Below, in pieces: positions 1 through 6,808 of a stretch of 64,000 nt of DNA. Source of the DNA: Herbaspirillum rubrisubalbicans. Lineage in GTDB: Bacteria > Pseudomonadota > Gammaproteobacteria > Burkholderiales > Burkholderiaceae_D. The notes beneath the pieces are model-generated. The model did no database searches. It saw only the letters and a list, made by a program, of their open reading frames with translations, and was not told the DNA's origin. Numbering within the stretch: position 1 is the stretch's first letter; each line of letters opens with the position of its first letter. Both the position numbers and the translations under genes were made by a program. The stretch is from NCBI RefSeq assembly GCF_003719195.1, contig NZ_CP024996.1:1984001-2048000 (forward strand). The letters are read 5' to 3'.

Positions 1-2
1 CG

Positions 3-905
3 CCAACCCCGCCAACTGAGTCCGACGCCAGTCCGGCCCGTCATGAAAGCCGCGGCATGTGGCTGGGCCTGGTGGGGGTGGCGGTGTTCAGTCTGACGCT
101 GCCCTTTACCCGCATTGCCGTAGCCGAGCTCAACCCGGCCTTCGTCGCCTTCGGCCGGGCGGTCGTGGCCGGCCTGTGCGCGCTGGCGCTGCTGGCCTGG
201 ATCAAGGCTCCGCGTCCGACGACGCAGCAGTTGCGCGGCTTGATCATCACGGCCCTGGGCGTCGTGGTGGGTTTTCCGCTGTTTTCCTCGATTGCCATGC
301 GCTATGTACCGGCTGCGCACGGTGCCGTGGTGGTGGGCCTGCTGCCGCTGGCGACTGCCTTGTTCGGTGCGCTGCGCTTCGGCGAGCGGCCCTCGACCGG
401 GTTCTGGCTGGCTGCGCTGGCGGGTTCTGGCATCGTGATCGCTTTTGCCCTGCGTGAGGGCGGTGGCAGTTTCCATCCGGCCGACTTTGCGCTCTTTGCC
501 GCCGTCCTCACCGCCGCCATGGGGTATGCCGAGGGTGGTCGCCTGGCGCAGAGCATGGGGGGCCAGAACGTGATCGCCTGGGCGCTGGTGGTGGCCTTGC
601 CGGTGATGCTGCCAGTGTCGCTGTGGCTGGGCTGGCAATACGGCGTGAGCGCCTCGGCCCCGGCCTGGCTGGCCTTCGCCTATGTCTCGCTGTTTTCCAT
701 GTTCATCGGCTTTTTCTTCTGGTACAAGGGCCTGGCCCTGGGCGGCATCGCCCGCGTTGGTCAGGTGCAATTGTTGCAACCTTTCATGAGCCTGCTGGGC
801 GCGGCCGTGATCGCCGATGAAGCGCTGGATGCGAGCAACATGCTCTTCGCCCTGGCCGTGATCGTGGTGGTGGCCATCGGTCGGCGCATGGCCGTGCGCC
901 GCTGA
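3..905 (+). CDS. DMT/EamA family transporter (5' end probably outside window)
   Basis: Inner-membrane permease of the drug/metabolite transporter superfamily, likely exporting small metabolites or amino acids; the substrate cannot be told from sequence. About ten hydrophobic segments are visible in two EamA-type halves, and a Leu-rich C-terminus ends in basic residues (RRMAVRR). The first ATG in frame is at 57, but the frame is open to the left edge and the residues just before that ATG (ESRG) look like a normal pre-TM1 tail. I therefore treat the gene as probably partial, with 57 as the alternative start. The nearest downstream gene, ridA-like, starts 173 bp away and is probably a separate unit. 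Confidence 0.85.
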   Translation, partial: PTPPTESDASPARHESRGMWLGLVGVAVFSLTLPFTRIAVAELNPAFVAFGRAVVAGLCALALLAWIKAPRPTTQQLRGLIITALGVVVGFPLFSSIAMRYVPAAHGAVVVGLLPLATALFGALRFGERPSTGFWLAALAGSGIVIAFALREGGGSFHPADFALFAAVLTAAMGYAEGGRLAQSMGGQNVIAWALVVALPVMLPVSLWLGWQYGVSASAPAWLAFAYVSLFSMFIGFFFWYKGLALGGIARVGQVQLLQPFMSLLGAAVIADEALDASNMLFALAVIVVVAIGRRMAVRR

Positions 906-1078
906 AACGGGCGGCTGACGCTGCTCTGACCGGGTTTGCGAGCCGAAATAGTTCAGCCGCAGCGGGCTAAAGGTCCGGTTTTTTGAGATAATCGAACACT
1001 TGTTTTTCTACATTTTGTCAACGCGCAGAGCCCGCGGCAGAAGGCCGCAAGAGGGCGCTGACCAACAGGGAGTACCGC

Positions 1079-1537
1079 ATGTCCGTCTATGAAAAGCTCA
1101 AAGCATTGAACATTGAACTGCCCGCCGTGGCCACCCCGGCAGCAGCCTATGTGATGTATGCACAAACCGGCAATACCGTCTTCCTCTCCGGCCACCTGGC
1201 CAAGAAGGAGGGCAAGGTATGGGTCGGCCAACTGGGTCGCGACATCGGCACCGACGACGCCAAGCAAGCCGCACGCGGCGTGGCCATCGACCTGATCGCC
1301 ACCCTGCAGGCAGCCTGTGGCGGCGACCTGACCCGCGTCAAGCGCATCGTCAAGCTCATGAGCCTGGTCAATTCCACCGGTGACTACACCGAACATCACC
1401 TGGTCACCAATGGCGCTTCTGAGCTGATCGGTGAAGTCTTCGGCGAGGCCGGCAAGCACGCCCGTTCCGCCTTCGGCGTGGCCCAACTGCCCATGGGCGC
1501 CTGCGTGGAAATCGAAATGATCGCCGAGATCGCCTGA
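1079..1537 (+). CDS. RidA/YjgF-family protein
   Basis: Small protein of 152 aa of the RidA/YjgF/UK114 superfamily, whose best-known members hydrolyse reactive enamine/imine intermediates released by PLP enzymes. It has the longer form with an N-terminal extension (MSVYEKLKALNIELP), the hydrophobic strand GNTVFLSGHL, and the C-terminal GACVEIEMIAEI strand. The arginine that binds the substrate carboxylate in true RidA is not obvious, so this is probably a Rid subgroup rather than canonical RidA. It lies 87 bp upstream of a PLP aminotransferase in the same direction, which fits a role in clearing products of that enzyme; this link is inferred. Confidence 0.85.
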   Translation: MSVYEKLKALNIELPAVATPAAAYVMYAQTGNTVFLSGHLAKKEGKVWVGQLGRDIGTDDAKQAARGVAIDLIATLQAACGGDLTRVKRIVKLMSLVNSTGDYTEHHLVTNGASELIGEVFGEAGKHARSAFGVAQLPMGACVEIEMIAEIA

Positions 1538-1624
1538 TCCACCGTCTTACCGGGTTGCTGCGGCCTGCAGAAGCCGCACGGCCCACAGCACCATCTCACA
1601 CAGAACACAGGTAGAGCGCACCGT

Positions 1625-2821
1625 ATGAAACTCGAAAACCCCGCACCGCTGCAATGGCAGTTCTCCCAGCGTGCCGAAGCCATGAAGAGCTCGGCCATCC
1701 GTGAAATCCTGAAGGTGACCATGCGTCCCGACATCACCTCCTTCGCCGGTGGCCTGCCTTCGCCCTTGACCTTCCCGGTGGAGCATATGAAGGTCGCCTT
1801 CGACCGCGTGCTGAGCCAGCAAGGCAAGATGGCCTTGCAATACGGTCCCACCGATGGCTATCTGCCGCTGCGCGAATGGATCGCCGCCTCGCTCTCTTCG
1901 GACGGCGCCCAGATCACCCCGGAACAGGTGCTGATGGTGTCCGGTTCCCAGCAAGGCCTGGACCTGCTGGGTAAGGTCTTGATCGACGAAGGCAGCAAGG
2001 TGCTGGTCGAGACCCCCAGCTACCTGGGTGCGCTGCAAGCCTTTGCGCTCTACGGTGCCAAGTTCGAGTCGGTGCCCAGCGATGAATCCGGCCTGCAGCC
2101 GGAGACCATCGAAGCCATCGCCGCTGGCGCTCGCATGTTGTATTCGTTGCCCAACTTCCAGAATCCCACCGGCCGCACGCTGCCCGTGGAGCGCCGCCTC
2201 AAGCTGGTGGAAACCTGTGCCCGCCTGGGCTTGCCGCTGATCGAGGATGATCCGTATGGCGCCCTGAGCTATCGCAATGCACCGCTGCCCAAGATGCTGT
2301 CGATGAACCCGGCCGGCGTGATCTACATGGGTTCCTTCTCCAAGGTCTTGACCCCTGGCATCCGCCTGGGCTACGTGGTCGCTCCGCGACCCCTGATCCT
2401 GAAGATGGAGCAGGCCAAGCAAGCCACCGACCTGCACACCGCGCAACTGACCCAGATGGTGGTGTACGAAGCCATCAAGGACGGCTTCCTGGACCAGCAC
2501 GTACCGACCATCCGCAAGCTCTACGGCGACCAGTGCCAGGCCATGCTGGACGCGCTGCAACAGTACTTCCCGGCCAGCTGCAGCTGGAGCAAGCCGGAAG
2601 GTGGCATGTTCATCTGGGTGACCCTGCCCGAGCACATCGACGCTGGCGCATTGCTCAATGAAGCCGTGGAACAGGAAAAGGTCGCCTTCGTCCCCGGCGC
2701 ACCGTTCTACGCCAACGTGGCGCAGAAGAACACCCTGCGCCTGTCCTTCGTGACCGTGCCGCCGGAACAGATCCGCGCCGGCGTGGAGCGCCTGGGCAAG
2801 CTGATCGCTGCCAAGCTGTAA
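1625..2821 (+). CDS. PLP-dependent aminotransferase, class I/II (2-aminoadipate/LysN-like)
   Basis: Cytoplasmic fold-type I aminotransferase of 398 aa. The PLP-binding region is clear: an SGSQQGLDLL segment around residue 103, NFQNPTGR around 177, a DDPYG motif around 209, and the SFSKVLTPGIRLGY motif around 238 whose lysine forms the Schiff base. This is the MocR-like/LysN clade without a DNA-binding domain, often annotated as 2-aminoadipate transaminase or a general aromatic/branched-chain aminotransferase. The substrate is not determined by sequence. It follows the RidA-like gene in the same direction and is followed by a good intrinsic terminator. Confidence 0.9.
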   Translation: MKLENPAPLQWQFSQRAEAMKSSAIREILKVTMRPDITSFAGGLPSPLTFPVEHMKVAFDRVLSQQGKMALQYGPTDGYLPLREWIAASLSSDGAQITPEQVLMVSGSQQGLDLLGKVLIDEGSKVLVETPSYLGALQAFALYGAKFESVPSDESGLQPETIEAIAAGARMLYSLPNFQNPTGRTLPVERRLKLVETCARLGLPLIEDDPYGALSYRNAPLPKMLSMNPAGVIYMGSFSKVLTPGIRLGYVVAPRPLILKMEQAKQATDLHTAQLTQMVVYEAIKDGFLDQHVPTIRKLYGDQCQAMLDALQQYFPASCSWSKPEGGMFIWVTLPEHIDAGALLNEAVEQEKVAFVPGAPFYANVAQKNTLRLSFVTVPPEQIRAGVERLGKLIAAKL

Positions 2822-2852
2822 TCAGGCTGGATGGGTCTGCGCATGAAGATCC

Positions 2853-2896
2853 AAAGGCTGGGGTTGCCATTGGCAGCGCCAGCCTTTTTCTTTTTC
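2853..2896 (+). terminator. Intrinsic terminator after the aminotransferase gene
   Basis: Nine-base arms AAAGGCTGG (2853-2861) and CCAGCCTTT (2879-2887) pair perfectly and are followed by a T-rich stretch. It lies 31 bp after the aminotransferase stop. Confidence 0.8.
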
Positions 2897-2918
2897 AGAT
2901 GAGAAATTGCTTGCGGCC

Positions 2919-3416
2919 CTAAGCAATCGTTGACATGGGGATGGCCAAGGTCAACGGAGAATCAGGCATGGGCTTGAACCCATATTGGATGTAGAACTGC
3001 GCACCACGCACATCCTTGGCATCGACGAAAAGCAAACTGCCCCCTACCTGCTGGCTGGCTTGCTTGGCGCGCCACAGCGCGTCATACAACAAGAACTCAT
3101 CATATCCTTGTCCTTTCAAGGATTGGCAGACTGCCAATCGAGCCAGAGTCAGAGCAGGGACTTCCCGTGGCAAGCGCTTGGAGAACTCAGCGGGGAGGAC
3201 TGCCGTGGCTATCATCTGGCGAATAGCGAGCGCGTAATAGCCAGTGACGGTGGAAGGGGCGTCATCGGAGGCGAGCACAAAAGAACGGGAAATCCCCTTG
3301 CTCTGGTGTTGTCCGGCAGTATTGCGCAACCAGTGGTTCAGGACTGGTACGCCACAATCAAAATGCTCAGTCTGATGAAGTTTTGTGTCCAGCGGCGTTA
3401 CGAAGTACTCGTTCAT
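2919..3416 (-). CDS. GNAT acetyltransferase, TacT-type toxin of a toxin-antitoxin module
   Basis: GNAT-fold protein of 165 aa resembling the TacT/AtaT2 toxins, which acetylate the amino group of charged tRNAs and block translation. Typical family features are the early FDCGVPVLNHWL segment, the GYYALA strand, the LARLAVCQSLKGQGYDEFLL acetyl-CoA loop, and a tyrosine in FYIQYGF near the C-terminus at the place of the toxin's catalytic Tyr. Its start lies 50 bp inside the end of the upstream DUF1778 gene in another frame, a long overlap for such pairs. tRNA specificity cannot be read from sequence. Confidence 0.85.
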   Translation of the reverse strand: MNEYFVTPLDTKLHQTEHFDCGVPVLNHWLRNTAGQHQSKGISRSFVLASDDAPSTVTGYYALAIRQMIATAVLPAEFSKRLPREVPALTLARLAVCQSLKGQGYDEFLLYDALWRAKQASQQVGGSLLFVDAKDVRGAQFYIQYGFKPMPDSPLTLAIPMSTIA

Positions 3417-3687
3417 GTCGGGCCTGATGATAACGCTCGCGCGCTCGCATCAGCTTGGCATTTGCCGGCGATGGGTCGTCAAGCAAGTTCAACAAAAATG
3501 CAGCATCGCGAGGTGTGACTGCGATGAAACGTTCGCGGTCGATCACTTCATTGGCTTTCTCCAAGGCGGCTTGTACCAGAAACTGGTTTACTGTTGCCCC
3601 GACCAGATCGGCAGCTTCACGCAGCTTGGCTTCAACTGCCAATGGCACGCGGGCCGTAATACGACCCCTTTCAACGATATCGGTCAT
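3367..3687 (-). CDS. DUF1778 (TacA-type) antitoxin
   Basis: Small protein of 106 aa of the DUF1778 family. The N-terminal part (RITARVPLAVEAKLREAADLVG) is a ribbon-helix-helix DNA-binding unit; the C-terminal part would wrap around the GNAT toxin. The gene order, antitoxin first with an overlapping toxin, matches known TacA-TacT operons, in which the complex represses its own promoter. The tail after the usual DUF1778 end (HQARHERVLRNAAGHKTSSD) is longer than typical and accounts for the 50-bp overlap. Two nested inverted repeats sit directly upstream. Confidence 0.85.
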   Translation of the reverse strand: MTDIVERGRITARVPLAVEAKLREAADLVGATVNQFLVQAALEKANEVIDRERFIAVTPRDAAFLLNLLDDPSPANAKLMRARERYHQARHERVLRNAAGHKTSSD

Positions 3688-3700
3688 GGTGATCAGTGCT

Positions 3701-3735
3701 TTCTCGCGGAGAATATCTGGAGGAGTCTCTCCGCG
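3701..3735 (-). promoter_or_regulatory. Candidate operator of the DUF1778-GNAT module
   Basis: Arms CGCGGAGA (3705-3712) and TCTCCGCG (3728-3735) form a perfect inverted repeat 18-48 bp upstream of the antitoxin start. Each half is itself a small palindrome (TTCTC/GAGAA and GGAG/CTCC). The position fits autorepression by a ribbon-helix-helix antitoxin; binding is inferred. Confidence 0.5.
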
Positions 3736-3945
3736 TAAGTGAAAAAGGAAATTGCTGCCGCTTTCTCGTCAAACAACTCCTATCTGGCCTGTTCTGAACC
3801 AGAATAGCTATCCTAACACATGGTGACAGAATGACTCTATTGCGGTGTCAAAATGGCGCCACATGCTGGTGTGTGAACATGCCCTAGCATGACCGAGATG
3901 CCGCGTAATGGGCCAGTAGCCTTCTGGCGGGCCCTCCATGTTGTT

Positions 3946-4329
3946 TCACATCACATACTGCGCCAGCCCCCGCCCAAAGGACCAGTTACCCTTGTCCCCC
4001 TCTACCAGACTGATCATCACATCGTCGGGCCGGATGCCCGGATCCTGCTGCAAGCGCTCGACGATGCGCGCATAGAGCGCGTTCTTCTGCGCCTGTGTGC
4101 GGGTGTTGCTGACGGTGAGCTGGATCAGCACGAAATCATCCGAGCGCGCCATGCCCATGTAGCTGCGGCTGAAGACCAGTTCTTCCGGATCATGCTCGGT
4201 CACGATCATGAAGCGATCATCCTCGGGCACACTGAAACTCTCATGCAGGGCCAGGTAGAGATTGTCGAGGATGGCGGTGCGATAAGCGCGGGGCTTGCCG
4301 CGCAGCAGGGAAATGCGGGCCAGGGGCAT
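3946..4329 (-). CDS. Tautomerase superfamily protein
   Basis: Protein of 127 aa with the tautomerase hallmark: proline directly after the initiator Met (MPLARISLL), which becomes the N-terminal catalytic base once Met is removed. The rest (EHDPEELVFSRSYMGM, FVLIQLTVSNTRT, PDDVMISLVEGDKGNWSFG) matches the two-beta-alpha-beta tautomerase proteins often annotated as a tautomerase family member; the substrate is unknown. It is divergent from a LysR regulator with 183 bp between the starts, and the shared gap carries a strong palindrome, so the LysR protein probably controls this gene. Confidence 0.85.
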   Translation of the reverse strand: MPLARISLLRGKPRAYRTAILDNLYLALHESFSVPEDDRFMIVTEHDPEELVFSRSYMGMARSDDFVLIQLTVSNTRTQAQKNALYARIVERLQQDPGIRPDDVMISLVEGDKGNWSFGRGLAQYVM

Positions 4330-4449
4330 GATGTTCTCCTTGCAGGTCGATAAGGGTGGGTAATGTCAAGAAAGCAGGGCAGCCATGTCTGCCCATGTCC
4401 TGCATGGTATGCTGGTGCAATGATTTAAAAAATGGCGAAAAGATGATTT

Positions 4450-4474
4450 CAATGATTTGAATTTCGAATCATTG
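4450..4474. promoter_or_regulatory. Palindromic LysR-type operator candidate
   Basis: A 25-bp near-perfect palindrome: left arm CAATGATTTGAA, central T, right arm TTCGAATCATTG, one mismatch between arms. An extra half-site CAATGATTT occurs at 4418-4426. It lies between the divergent tautomerase and lysR starts, 39 bp before the LysR start, where LysR regulators usually bind. Confidence 0.55.
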
Positions 4475-4512
4475 CATCGCCCCTTTCTTGCCTTGCCCAG
4501 GAGTCCTCCGAT

Positions 4513-5358
4513 ATGCAACGCCCACTCGACCTGGACGCCGTCCAAGCCTTCGTGCTGGCGGCCGAGCTGCAGAGTTTCACCCGTGCGGCCGAGGCGCTGC
4601 AGAGCACGCAGTCGGCCGTCAGCCTCAAGCTCAAGAAACTGGAAGAACGCCTGGGGCGCCGCCTGCTGGAGCGCACTCCGCGCCGGGTGCGCCTGTCGCC
4701 GCAAGGCCAGCAATTCCTGCCGGCTGCCCGCGAACTGCTGGCGGCGCACGAGCGCGCCCTGGAACAGTTGGAGGAAGGGCCGCTACGCTTTGCCGTGGGC
4801 ATCAGCGACCACGTCGCCGGCGCCAGCCTGCCGCGTGCGCTGGCGCAGGTGCATGGCGTGGACCCCGGCGTACTGGTGGAAGTCCGGGTCGCTTCCTCGC
4901 ACGACTTGATGCCGCTCTACGAGCAGGGCGAGCTGGATGCCGTCATCGTGCGCCGCGAACCGCGCCAGCGTGGCGGCAAGCTGGTCATGCAAGAGCGCAT
5001 CGGCTGGTTCGCCCATCCCGAGGCGCAATGCTGGGCCGGCCCGGCCTTGCGGGTGGCGACCTTTTCCTCGACCTGCGGCATCCGCGAACTGGCGCTGCGG
5101 CGCCTGGATGAAGCCGGCATCGACTGGATCGAGGTCTTCATCGGCGGCGGCATCCTGGCCGTGGGCGCGGCGGTCAGCGCGGGCCTGGCGGTCTCGGCGC
5201 TGCTCCATCGCAGCGCCCCGCCCGCAGCGGTGGAAGTGGGCGAACGCCTGGGTTTGCCATCCCTGCCGCTGGCCCAGGTGATGTTGCATTCACGCCTGAA
5301 GGAGCCGCGCACGCAGGCGGCGTTGCGTGCGTTGGTGGCGGCTTTGAAGGCAGGGTGA
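4513..5358 (+). CDS. LysR-family transcriptional regulator
   Basis: Regulator of 281 aa. The N-terminal winged helix is clear: LDLDAVQAFVLAAELQSFTRAAEAL, then QSAVSLKLKKLEERLGRRLLER, the usual LysR helix-turn-helix and wing over residues 4-64. The effector domain is shorter than usual (LysR proteins are commonly near 300 aa). It is divergent from the tautomerase gene and the palindrome in between is its probable operator. The effector is unknown. Confidence 0.9.
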   Translation: MQRPLDLDAVQAFVLAAELQSFTRAAEALQSTQSAVSLKLKKLEERLGRRLLERTPRRVRLSPQGQQFLPAARELLAAHERALEQLEEGPLRFAVGISDHVAGASLPRALAQVHGVDPGVLVEVRVASSHDLMPLYEQGELDAVIVRREPRQRGGKLVMQERIGWFAHPEAQCWAGPALRVATFSSTCGIRELALRRLDEAGIDWIEVFIGGGILAVGAAVSAGLAVSALLHRSAPPAAVEVGERLGLPSLPLAQVMLHSRLKEPRTQAALRALVAALKAG

Positions 5359-5408
5359 AGAGCACAGGGATCAGGGGGGCGGTTGAGCTGCCGCTGTTTA
5401 GGCTGCTC

Positions 5409-5451
5409 GATTTTTTTCAAAAAAATCCCTTGAAAACCAAAATCCCCATCC
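5409..5451 (+). promoter_or_regulatory. AT-rich palindrome and sigma-32-like elements upstream of hsp20
   Basis: Arms GATTTTTTT and AAAAAAATC around a single C (5409-5427) are followed by CTTGAAA (5429-5435) and CCCCATCC (5444-5451). These resemble the -35 and -10 of heat-shock sigma-32 promoters, but only 8 bases separate them whereas 11-16 is usual. The promoter assignment is therefore tentative. Confidence 0.35.
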
Positions 5452-5526
5452 CTAGATCGGTACCAGCAGATGCTCGACGTTGAGGTCTGCGACGAAAACA
5501 TCGCTTACTTATGAAAGGATATTTTT

Positions 5527-5982
5527 ATGCGTACCTTCGATCTCTCCCCCCTGTACCGCACTGCTATCGGCTTCGATCGCCTGGCCCAGATGTTCGACAA
5601 CGCCCAGCGCACCGATCAGCCCAGCTACCCGCCGTACAACATCGAACTGGTGGCCGAGGACAAGTACCGGATCACCATGGCCGTGGCCGGTTTCGCCCGT
5701 AGCGAAATCGACATCGAGACCGAAAACGAAACCCTCAAGATCACCGGCCGCAAGCAGAAGGAAGACAAGCAGGTCAACTTCCTGCACCGTGGCATCGCCG
5801 CCCGTGACTTCGAACAACGCTTCCAGTTGGCCAATCACATCAAGGTGGTCGGCGCCAACCTGGAAAACGGCTTGCTCAACATCGAGCTGGTGCGTGAAAT
5901 TCCCGAAGCGCTCAAGCCGCGCAAGATCGAAATCGGTGCCGGCGACGACAGCAACGTCCAGCGCCTGGAACGCGCCGCCTGA
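5527..5982 (+). CDS. Small heat-shock protein, Hsp20/IbpA family
   Basis: ATP-independent holdase chaperone of 151 aa acting in the cytoplasm on unfolding proteins. The N-terminal region (FDLSPLYRTAIGFDRLAQMFD) matches IbpA/IbpB. The alpha-crystallin domain spans about residues 36-125 and includes YRITMAVAGFARSEIDIE, ITGRK and the family GxLxIxL-like strand NGLLNIELVREIP. The start is preceded by an AAAGGA ribosome-binding site within TATGAAAGGATATTTTT. An RNA thermometer is common for this family and the 5' leader is about 70-100 nt, but I could not establish a convincing anti-SD fold by eye. A good terminator follows. Confidence 0.93.
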   Translation: MRTFDLSPLYRTAIGFDRLAQMFDNAQRTDQPSYPPYNIELVAEDKYRITMAVAGFARSEIDIETENETLKITGRKQKEDKQVNFLHRGIAARDFEQRFQLANHIKVVGANLENGLLNIELVREIPEALKPRKIEIGAGDDSNVQRLERAA

Positions 5983-6020
5983 TTTGCAGCTGCTTTTCGG
6001 CTGATTCCCTGATTCCCCCG

Positions 6021-6048
6021 GCCGCCCTTCTCATGGGGCGGCTTTTTT
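6021..6048 (+). terminator. Intrinsic terminator after hsp20
   Basis: Stem GCCGCCC (6021-6027) / GGGCGGC (6036-6042), loop of 8, then six T. Confidence 0.85.
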
Positions 6049-6245
6049 CGTCTGGCGTAACGGTTCTGATTGACGGCAGTTAACGCCTTGGTTACGTTAC
6101 AGCTTCGGCAAGAGCGTACAGTGACGGCGCACCGCCTGGCACCTCTACCCGGTCCAGGTCGGTGGACAAGCTGCTCAACAGAAACTGGACCGAAACCATC
6201 TGCGGCCTGTACGGGGCATCAGGCTTCGGCCACAGGGAGAAACGC

Positions 6246-6614
6246 GTGAATGACCACCCATACCAGCACATCAATCCCGAACCCTTGCTCGATGCCATGG
6301 GCGGCGACCTGGCCGCCTGTCGCCATATGTTCGGCACCTTCGCCCAGAGCGCACCGGCCACCTTCGCCCGGCTGGAACAGGCCATCCGCGCCGACGATGC
6401 GCCCCAGGTCAAGCGCGAGGCGCATAGCCTCAAGAGCATGACCGCCCTGGTCGGCGCCGGCGAGCTCACCGACTTGCTCAAGAGCGTGGAACTGCAATCC
6501 CGCGCCGAACCGCCCCAGAGCTCCCAGCCGCGCCTGGCGCAGTTGCAGGCACTGTTTTCCGATGTGGCGGCCGAGGTCAGGCACTTCGTGGATCAAGTCG
6601 GCGTGGCGCAGTAA
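6246..6614 (+). CDS. Stand-alone Hpt (histidine phosphotransfer) domain protein
   Basis: Protein of 122 aa consisting almost only of an Hpt four-helix bundle. The phospho-acceptor is the His in KREAHSLKSMTALVGAGEL, followed by the small-residue helix typical of Hpt. It would relay phosphate between a hybrid sensor kinase and a response regulator. I chose the GTG at 6246 because CAGGGAGA lies just upstream; a longer form from a GTG at 6162 has no ribosome-binding site. No kinase or receiver gene lies nearby, so its partners are encoded elsewhere. Confidence 0.8.
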   Translation: MNDHPYQHINPEPLLDAMGGDLAACRHMFGTFAQSAPATFARLEQAIRADDAPQVKREAHSLKSMTALVGAGELTDLLKSVELQSRAEPPQSSQPRLAQLQALFSDVAAEVRHFVDQVGVAQ

Positions 6615-6693
6615 GACGCTGCCATCGCTGTCCCCGGCCGAGCCTGGCTGAGTGTCATCATCAGGCTAGCGCCCCGTTGCACCCTCCCCAAAA

Positions 6694-6715
6694 TTACCGA
6701 CTCATCAGTCAGTAA
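6694..6715 (+). promoter_or_regulatory. TetR-like operator upstream of the ABC efflux operon
   Basis: Inverted repeat TTACCGACT (6694-6702) / AGTCAGTAA (6707-6715), spacer CATC, one mismatch. The GACT...AGTC core resembles operators of TetR-family repressors such as those controlling HlyD-ABC efflux operons. It lies about 95-125 bp before the outer-membrane factor gene. No TetR gene is adjacent, so a regulator would act in trans. Confidence 0.5.
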
Positions 6716-6808
6716 CCTGACGTACATCAATCGCGTTTCCAGCAAGCCTCTTCATAATGTGGACACAGAAGACGAAGCATTTCGTCGCCACATTTTCTGC
6801 TTACGCCG

